DNA of 55,086 nucleotides. It comes from Syntrophomonadaceae bacterium (GTDB lineage Bacteria > Bacillota > Dethiobacteria > DTU022 > UBA8154). The translations under genes and the position numbers were made by a program. Location: contig PWTK01000007.1 of assembly GCA_003563895.1 (NCBI GenBank), positions 1-55,086 of the forward strand, read 5' to 3'. Of the stretch, positions 49,807 to 55,086 are shown one piece after another. Below the pieces are notes generated by a model that saw nothing but the letters and a program-made list of their open reading frames with translations, searched no databases and had not been told where the DNA came from. The first letter of the stretch is position 1; every line of letters begins with the position of its first letter.

Positions 49807-51249
49807 TTATTCAACCGGCAACTCCAGCTCCGGAAAACGCTGCCGTATTTCCTCTTCCAACCCCTCGGGTATATATTTTCTGAGCGGCTTTTTTCTCAGC
49901 TGCATGGCCAGCTCTTCCGCCTTCTGCCAGCTTTCCTTGGCGTGAATCACCTTCCAGACCTGGTATTCCCGGCTCAGCTCGATCCGGGACAGGAGGGCGT
50001 GGCGGCGCAGGTGGCGTAAAGTGTGCTTGTGCGAAAGATAGCTCCCGCCGGGCCCCACCTCGGCGATGACATCAACAGCCATGGTTTCGGGGCTCACCTC
50101 GATTCCCCGCAGCGCCCTCAAGCAGCTCCCCACGATATCGTTGTCGATCACAAACTGGGCATAGGAAATGGTCAGCGCCCCGTCCAAAAACCCGAACATC
50201 TGGTGTAAAAAATGCCCGCCGGCGAGAGCCCCCAGCAGGCAGTTGGTAGTCGTCTCGTGGGCGGCTTGGGCATCGGGGAGCTTGGAATCGGCGGCGCCTA
50301 CCGTGAGATAAGCCGGAAGCCGGTAATAGCGGGCCATCTGCGACAGGGCGGCATTCATCAAGCCGGACTCCACGCTGCCGATGAGAAAAGATCCGCTGCG
50401 CATGTCCATGCTGCAGGGCACGGCGCTGTAGAAAACGGGGGTGCCGGGGCTGACCAGCTGGCTCAGCACCACTCCCAGCAGCGCTTCCGCATTTTGCAGC
50501 ACCAGCGTCCCGGCCAGGGTTACGGGCGCGGTGGCCCCGGAGATGGGGGCGGTGGAAACCACCAGGGGCAGCCGGCTGCGCGCCACTTCCACCAGGATTT
50601 CCGCCCGGTCGTCTTCCAGCTTCAAAGGGCTCGTAATGGAAGTGATAAATCCCACAAACGGCCTCCGCTGCAGCGCTTCGAAGCCACCGGCCAAAAGCCC
50701 GGCAAGTTCCACCACGCGCCGCAGCCCGTCCCTGCTGTAAATCCCGCCCATCACGGGCCGACCGGTATTGCAGAGGGCCCGGTAAAAATCATTAATATCC
50801 AGGAAATTGATGTTCACATCGTGGGAGTGGACGGGAATAATGTAAAAATCGACGTGTGCCAGCTTGTCGGCCAGGCGGGCAAAATAAGCGATGTCCCGGG
50901 AGACGGCAGGCCTTCTCCGGTGGCCCTCTTCCATCACATACAGGGCCTTCCCACCTGTGCCGAAATAGACATTGTTTCCACCCAGGTGAAGCTCTTTTCC
51001 TTCCTCCTGCCCGTAATAGGTGAACTCGGAAGGGGCCTGCTTCATACACTGGGAAATAAGCCGGGGGGAGAGATATGCCCTCTTCATGCGGTGATCCACC
51101 AGTACGCCGTTTTCTTCCAGCAGCTGCAACAGAGGGGGGTAGGTCACTTCAAAGCCGACATCCCAGAGGATCCGGACGCTACTTTCATGGACGAGGCCGA
51201 GTTCGTTGTCCGTTAATGTGCGGTAAAAATCGCCTTCCAGGAGTTTCAT
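49807..51249 (-). CDS. Trimethylamine methyltransferase (MttB) family protein, non-pyrrolysine
   Basis: About 480 residues, full length, with no in-frame UAG. MttB superfamily proteins transfer a methyl group from quaternary or tertiary amines to a corrinoid protein; the non-pyrrolysine members known so far use glycine betaine, proline betaine, carnitine or related compounds. Visible family segments include YFGTGGKALYVMEEG, PVMGGIYSRDGLRRVVELAG, RPFVGFITSITSPLKLEDD and SPGTPVFYSAVPCSMDMRSG. No corrinoid protein (MttC-like) gene or cobalamin riboswitch is in the window. The ATG at 51249 has AAGGGAG eight bases upstream. It follows the CBS gene by 22 bases. Confidence 0.93.
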   Translation of the reverse strand: MKLLEGDFYRTLTDNELGLVHESSVRILWDVGFEVTYPPLLQLLEENGVLVDHRMKRAYLSPRLISQCMKQAPSEFTYYGQEEGKELHLGGNNVYFGTGGKALYVMEEGHRRRPAVSRDIAYFARLADKLAHVDFYIIPVHSHDVNINFLDINDFYRALCNTGRPVMGGIYSRDGLRRVVELAGLLAGGFEALQRRPFVGFITSITSPLKLEDDRAEILVEVARSRLPLVVSTAPISGATAPVTLAGTLVLQNAEALLGVVLSQLVSPGTPVFYSAVPCSMDMRSGSFLIGSVESGLMNAALSQMARYYRLPAYLTVGAADSKLPDAQAAHETTTNCLLGALAGGHFLHQMFGFLDGALTISYAQFVIDNDIVGSCLRALRGIEVSPETMAVDVIAEVGPGGSYLSHKHTLRHLRRHALLSRIELSREYQVWKVIHAKESWQKAEELAMQLRKKPLRKYIPEGLEEEIRQRFPELELPVE

Positions 51250-51271
51250 CTCGGTTCTCCCTTCGCGATGC

Positions 51272-51760
51272 TCAGGCTTGTTCCGCCCATTTTTCAAGTA
51301 TTAGCATAATGTCGGCCCGGCTGACGATCCCCCTGAGCTTCCCTTCACTATCCACCACCGGCACCCGGTTAATGGCGCGGCGGTTCATCAACCGCACAAT
51401 ATTCAGCAAAGGGGTGTCTTCCCGAACCGTGAAGGGGTTCATGGTCATGACCTGCCTGGCCGTCACCGCAGCGACGGCCTCAATTACATCCACCCCCCTT
51501 TCTCCGCTCACGTGGGCTGCCTCCTCCTTATCTTCCAGGAGCTTCCCGGGTCCCCGGAGGGGACGCCCCACCACCCAGCGCGTATATTTCAAGACGTCTC
51601 TTTCGGAAATGATGCCGACCACCTTTTCCTCCTCGTCCAGCACCGGCACCCCGCTCACATAATGGCGGTGCAGCACCCTGAGAACTTCCCTGAGCTGGGT
51701 GTCAAGCCTGACGCTCACCACCGGGGAAGTCATCACCTTCGAAGCCTTTACGTCCAGCAT
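51272..51760 (-). CDS. CBS-domain pair protein
   Basis: 162 residues consisting of two CBS motifs: VMTSPVVSVRLDTQLREVLRVLHRHYVSGVPVLDEEEKVVGIISERDVLKY (about 9-58) and VMTMNPFTVREDTPLLNIVRLMNRRAINRVPVVDSEGKLRGIVSRADIM (about 105-155). Such proteins bind adenine nucleotides and often regulate a partner enzyme or transporter. It lies between the isochorismatase-like gene (33 bases upstream) and the MttB gene (22 bases downstream), so it probably belongs to one operon. The ATG has AAAGGGGGG upstream. Confidence 0.93.
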   Translation of the reverse strand: MLDVKASKVMTSPVVSVRLDTQLREVLRVLHRHYVSGVPVLDEEEKVVGIISERDVLKYTRWVVGRPLRGPGKLLEDKEEAAHVSGERGVDVIEAVAAVTARQVMTMNPFTVREDTPLLNIVRLMNRRAINRVPVVDSEGKLRGIVSRADIMLILEKWAEQA

Positions 51761-51793
51761 TTCCCATCCCCCCTTTCCTTGTTTATGCCCCCA

Positions 51794-52435
51794 TCATAAG
51801 GAATCCACGTAGTCCAGCACCCTTTCCAGCGAAACCACGTCGCCACAGCGGGCATGAATATCCATGAGGTTAACCTCGTGGGGCAGCCGGGACCGATCCC
51901 CCACGCACTCGCGGGGAATCACCGGTCGGAAACCGTGCTGCAGGGCATCGTTCGCCGTGGCCCTGATACAGGAACTGGTCATGCACCCTGTAAGAATGAC
52001 CGTATCCACCCTCAGAACAGTCAGGGTGGCGGCGAGGGGGGTGCCGTAAAAACAAGACGGATATCTTTTCACCAGCAGCTGTTCCCGGGAGAGCGGTTCA
52101 AACCTCGGATCGAGCTCCACGTTGTCGCTGCCCAGGGAAAAACCGTTCAGCACAGGCAGTTTTTTTACCAGCAGGCCGCCTTCCAGGGCGGGATTGCGGT
52201 AGCCCAGGACAAAAAAGAAAACCGGCAGCTCCTTTTGTCGCACCCTATCCAGCAGCTGCAGCGTATGCCCGATTTCCGATTCCAGGTCGCACCCGGCGGG
52301 TCGCTTTGCATCGGTCAACCCCTTTTGAAAATCTATTACCAGCACAGCTGGGCTGCGGCCGAAGCCCAGCTCCCCCGCCATGGCCTGGGAACGGTAATAT
52401 TCCATGATCTCCTGCAGCGCTTCCTCGATCGCCAT
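51794..52435 (-). CDS. Isochorismatase-like cysteine hydrolase
   Basis: About 213 residues. The catalytic triad of the cysteine hydrolase fold is visible: Asp in AVLVIDFQKGLTD, Lys in LLVKRYPSCFYGTPL, and Cys in ILTGCMTSSCIRATANDALQHG. Homologues include N-carbamoylsarcosine amidase, nicotinamidase and isochorismatase. Next to MttB, an N-carbamoylsarcosine/creatinine-type role is conceivable but not shown. I chose ATG 52435; a longer frame from 52459 begins inside the AAAGGAGG site that presumably serves the shorter start. Confidence 0.88.
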   Translation of the reverse strand: MAIEEALQEIMEYYRSQAMAGELGFGRSPAVLVIDFQKGLTDAKRPAGCDLESEIGHTLQLLDRVRQKELPVFFFVLGYRNPALEGGLLVKKLPVLNGFSLGSDNVELDPRFEPLSREQLLVKRYPSCFYGTPLAATLTVLRVDTVILTGCMTSSCIRATANDALQHGFRPVIPRECVGDRSRLPHEVNLMDIHARCGDVVSLERVLDYVDSL

Positions 52436-52550
52436 TATCCCTTCACTTCCTCCTTTCAATGAAAAGGCATGTGGAACCGGCCGTTATTCCGTCCGACAAT
52501 CCGCCCGGGGAAGGGCGGCCCGTCTCGCCGGAAGCCGATGCCGCCCCATC

Positions 52551-52967
52551 CTACTTCCTGAGTTCCAACCGGAATGAGCCGCCGGCAAGGCCCTTGACCC
52601 GTTCTGCCACAAATACGCTGCGGCTGTTTTTCCTGACCACAAACTCGCAGGGGTCCTGCGCCAGCATGTAGCGGATGACTTGTTCGCACGATTCGGCAGG
52701 TTTGTGGTTCAAGAGCATCAGGGAATAATCCTCCAGCAGAACGTACTCGGCCAGCTCCTTTACCGAAAGCTTTTGCCCGACGATCTCCGCCAGCAGGCTC
52801 TTTTTCACGGTTACCTCCCCATATTCAATCGACCCGCCGGGCTGCAGCAGCTTTCCAACAAGGTCACATTCCTCTTCACTTTCCCGCAGGACCTTCCAGG
52901 TCCCCGGCAGAAGGGTCAGTTCGTCTTTCACTTCAATGGATTGATCCACCATGGCCAACTTCATCAT
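52551..52967 (-). CDS. Hypothetical protein upstream of the MttB operon
   Basis: 138 residues, soluble, no signal. The sequence alternates short strands and helices (DELTLLPGTWKVLRESEEECDLVGKLLQPGGSIEYGEVTVKKSLLAEIVGQKLSVKELAEYVLLED) and ends in a basic strand (SFRLELRK). Three cysteines are not arranged as a metal site. I do not recognise a family. The frame starts with two Met codons behind GGGGGATTGA. It lies about 115 bases upstream of the isochorismatase-like gene on the same strand. Confidence 0.7.
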   Translation of the reverse strand: MMKLAMVDQSIEVKDELTLLPGTWKVLRESEEECDLVGKLLQPGGSIEYGEVTVKKSLLAEIVGQKLSVKELAEYVLLEDYSLMLLNHKPAESCEQVIRYMLAQDPCEFVVRKNSRSVFVAERVKGLAGGSFRLELRK

Positions 52968-53074
52968 TCAATCCCCCAAAAAATATTGTCGGATTGGGAC
53001 GCCTTTCACGTTAAAAAAACCAACAGGCGCGGACCAGACCCCTCATGCACCCGCACCGCTTTCATCTAGCTGCC

Positions 53075-53971
53075 TCATCCCGAACCCGGCCCGGGGCGGC
53101 GCCCCGCCTTGAAACGCCGGGCCTCCAGCACCTGGAGATAGCTCAGTGCAGCGGCCAGCAGGGCCCCGGCACCCAACAGTTCGATGGTCTCTTCCACCAG
53201 CAGATCCATCAGCCAGAACTCGTGCACGTGGTACTCCGTATATGGCCAGTCCACCCGATAAAGCTGGCCCGCAGCCAGGACGCGGTGGACGAAGCCCCCC
53301 GCCTTGATGTACCAGTCGTTCATATAAGAGGTGACGGAGAAAATGGACGCGGCGCCGTAGGCGGCGAAACCCGCCAGCAGGTACGCCATCACTTTGCGGT
53401 GACGGCGCAGAGCAAGCCCGTAACGAAAAAAAGCATAAAGCGGGATGGCCGCCAAAAGGGAAAAGTACACCACCTCCATGTAGGTGACCAGCTGCCGCCC
53501 GATCTCCTCCACCCGGGTGTGCCCGGTGAAGGTGGTCACGTAATCCGTTAAACGGTGGCGCGGGTCTCCCGCATCCTCGATGAGCATAAGCAGGGCCGCA
53601 ATGCCCATCAGCGTCCAAAAAGCCCTTCCCGCGCTGACGCCTTCACCGTTGAGTCCCGCTCTGCCCCGGATGATGCCTGCCGCAAAAGCGGTTCCTCCCA
53701 GGGCAACCCACTGCAGGACTTCCGTCAGGCTGGCCTGCCGGAAGAGGTGGAACCAGAACGGATCGGTGATCCCCCGCTCGTGCATAAAAGCACGGACGCC
53801 AAAGACATCGAAAGCATCGATCAAGAAAAAAACGCCCCAGGTCATAAGCAGGTAAAGCAAAACCAGCGCCATCACATGCTCCGGCAGCAACCCTCCCGGA
53901 AAGAGCCGGTCCCTGAGCGTTAAAGGCCCCCCCGCCCTCTGCCCGGAAACGTTTCTCGGATGTTTTCCCAT
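53075..53971 (-). CDS. Hypothetical polytopic membrane protein
   Basis: About 298 residues with six to seven predicted membrane helices (ALVLLYLLMTWGVFFLIDAF, LQWVALGGTAFAAGIIRG, FWTLMGIAALLMLIEDAGD, VVYFSLLAAIPLYAFFRYG, YLLAGFAAYGAASIFSV, HEFWLMDLLVEETIELLGAGALLAAALSYL). A conserved-looking acidic/His pattern (EDAGDPRHRL, EYHVHEF) may bind metal or haem. I do not recognise a family. ATG at 53971 has GGAGGAGAGC upstream; the ATG 16 codons earlier (54019) lacks support. Confidence 0.72.
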   Translation of the reverse strand: MGKHPRNVSGQRAGGPLTLRDRLFPGGLLPEHVMALVLLYLLMTWGVFFLIDAFDVFGVRAFMHERGITDPFWFHLFRQASLTEVLQWVALGGTAFAAGIIRGRAGLNGEGVSAGRAFWTLMGIAALLMLIEDAGDPRHRLTDYVTTFTGHTRVEEIGRQLVTYMEVVYFSLLAAIPLYAFFRYGLALRRHRKVMAYLLAGFAAYGAASIFSVTSYMNDWYIKAGGFVHRVLAAGQLYRVDWPYTEYHVHEFWLMDLLVEETIELLGAGALLAAALSYLQVLEARRFKAGRRPGPGSG

Positions 53972-54311
53972 GCTCTCCTCCATCCCGGCGGCGCCTGAGG
54001 CTGCGGCGTCCGGCTCCACCCGGGTTTGCCCGCTTTCCGTCAGCCGCAGCCGACTGCGGGTGCGTCCACCCGTTTGCGCCGGGAACCCGGGTTCGGCCGG
54101 CCCTTCAATCGCCTTCGGTGCGTTCAGGCACTGCTAAGCTGACCCGTCGCCCGGCCGCGGGGACATCCGTTCATCTCCGGCAGAGTTCACGTCTCCGCTT
54201 CAGCCTCCCACCCCGGCCTCTTTCCGCCGCTTCCATGCGCCTCTTTTTCTCCCTAATTATACCTTTTTCCCTCCCAAAAGGGTAGAGCCTTTTCTTCTGG
54301 CGAAATCGTTT
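53972..54311. other. Intergenic region, no gene seen
   Basis: 340 bases upstream of the membrane-protein gene. GC-rich, proline/arginine-rich open frames only. I could not identify a promoter or terminator with confidence. Confidence 0.3.
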
Positions 54312-54578
54312 CTAGGAGAGCGCTTTAACCACTTCTTCCCTGATCCTCGCTTTAAAGGGCATCGCCAAAAGCGGAAGGTTTACGGAAACCTCCACCTCGT
54401 CATCAAACACCTTGAATACGCCCGAAACGGGGGCTCCTTTGTAGCTGCCGGAGAAATGACATTCGCTTTCTCCTTTCCACGCCGTACTCGCCCCATAATT
54501 ATCGGCAAAATGTTCCACTCTCTTGCGAATCTCCTCTTTGCTTAAGTCGTGCGGTACTGTAAAATGGTATCTAGGCAT
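54312..54578 (-). CDS. Polyhydroxyalkanoic-acid-system-type small protein (PHA_gran_rgn-like)
   Basis: About 88 residues of one small alpha/beta domain: RYHFTVPHDLSKEEIRKRVEHFADNYG, then SECHFSGSYKGAPVSGVFKVFDDEVEVSVNLPLLAMPFKARIREEVV. The pattern (I-x-H-x-L, W-x-x-x-x-x-x-F, G-x-x-x-x-G, L-P-x-L) matches the PHA_gran_rgn family found near polyhydroxyalkanoate genes; function unknown. ATG at 54578 has GAGGGG seven bases upstream; the GTG two codons earlier is too close. Confidence 0.72.
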   Translation of the reverse strand: MPRYHFTVPHDLSKEEIRKRVEHFADNYGASTAWKGESECHFSGSYKGAPVSGVFKVFDDEVEVSVNLPLLAMPFKARIREEVVKALS

Positions 54579-55086
54579 TTGCACACCCCTCGTTAGTTTT
54601 TTAAATGCCTTGCTTTTTGACTGCAGTCTACCCGCTTTTTTCTTCCCTGGTTAAAGAGTCATAACCTCTTGTATTTATAATATAAGGCTTTGCGCTAAAC
54701 ATTTTCTAAACATATTCTCAACAACTACAAAAAGAGTTTGCGAGATAACCTCTAAGCTATAGGGAGCTAAGGGGTTGTAGAAGATTCTTATTGTTATATT
54801 TAACAAGCTGCTGGTATATGCTATAATTTTTATAAACATGATTATCAACTTAACTCAGGGAATTCTTGTTGAGTGGTCCCCAAAATACAGCTTTTTAGCA
54901 GATCAAGGCCTTTTTGTAAGTGTGACCTTTTAAAACCTCTTTTTTTGCGGAGCTTCTTTCATTGTCATCCTGAGCAAACCCGATAGTCTGATTTATAAAT
55001 ATGAGCATGCCTGCCAGTACCAGGCTTGTGTTGAGGTGATAAATCCTTTGCCTTTTTCCGACCGCATAATGACCACCAAATTACGC
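54579..55086. other. AT-rich right end, no gene seen
   Basis: The last 500 bases are clearly AT-richer than the rest of the window. No frame with ribosome site was found. One plus-strand promoter-like pair lies at 54800-54827. Confidence 0.35.
54800..54827 (+). promoter_or_regulatory. Promoter-like sequence in the gene-free right end
   Basis: TTAACA (54800-54805) and TATAAT (54822-54827) are separated by 16 bases. No coding frame follows in the 260 bases before the window ends, so it may drive a gene outside the window or a non-coding RNA. Confidence 0.45.

Noticed and set aside
49807..51249. Pyrrolysine-containing MttB (in-frame UAG)
   Set aside because: The reading frame is uninterrupted over the full family length, so this is a non-pyrrolysine member.
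1..55086. CRISPR arrays, tRNA or rRNA genes
   Set aside because: I looked for regularly spaced repeats and for T-loop sequences of the GGTTCGAATCC kind and found none that I could support.

Overview
The window looks like a chromosomal segment of a GC-rich, anaerobic, Gram-positive-type bacterium, most likely a member of the Clostridia. The evidence is strong AGGAGG ribosome sites, frequent GTG and TTG starts, a FloA/NfeD pair, a cortex/wall-type amidase with SH3b and AMIN domains, no outer-membrane genes, and an anaerobic gene set: class III ribonucleotide reductase, ADP-forming acyl-CoA synthetase, a non-pyrrolysine MttB-family methyltransferase and TRAP transport. I cannot name the genus.

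Layout. 1-4.7 kb: a truncated MFS transporter, a DUF2889-type protein, a YfcE-like phosphodiesterase, an AraC/O6-alkylguanine-DNA methyltransferase fusion and a membrane-anchored S1C protease, all on the minus strand. 4.8-8.2 kb: nrdD interrupted by an AT-rich intein with a LAGLIDADG endonuclease. 8.4-8.7 kb: a miniature IS1595-like element inserted just behind the amidase gene. 8.7-17 kb: the multidomain amidase, a membrane-anchored aldo/keto reductase, an AIR-synthase-like protein, an ADP-forming acyl-CoA synthetase and an iron-sulfur flavoprotein-like reductase. 17.3-21 kb: a MerR regulator with a LiuR-like operator, an acyl-CoA dehydrogenase and a second AIR-synthase-like protein, surrounded by short dispersed repeats. 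21.5-31.6 kb: a small HTH protein, a UppP homologue lacking a key glutamate, a small acidic lipoprotein, an SLC13-type transporter, a YdjM-like membrane protein, the nfeD-floA operon, a zinc-ribbon protein behind a palindromic operator, and a DUF4126 protein. 32.5-40.3 kb: a MacB-like ABC exporter operon on the plus strand and a TRAP transporter on the minus strand. 41-48.5 kb: HAD hydrolase, TPR protein and a giant protein of about 1,795 residues. 48.5-49.1 kb: a PIN/Phd toxin-antitoxin pair. 49.8-54.6 kb: MttB-like methyltransferase, CBS protein, isochorismatase-like hydrolase and hypotheticals.

The most interesting object is the giant gene at 43.1-48.5 kb. Its N-terminus carries a P-loop ATPase of the BrxC/PglY (DUF6079-like) type, and its C-terminus carries the motifs of a PglZ-type alkaline-phosphatase-fold domain. 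In BREX and Pgl phage-defence systems these are separate proteins. Here they appear fused, translationally coupled to a TPR protein, with no methyltransferase or BrxA/B/L in sight and a toxin-antitoxin pair next door. This could be a minimal BREX-like system or a PglZ-based signalling module. Other points worth a look are the nrdD intein, the altered UppP motif, the LiuR-like operator, phased hexamer repeats upstream of the amidase, and a 97-nt nested inverted repeat upstream of the acyl-CoA synthetase.

All function calls rest on motif recognition by eye. No database search was possible.
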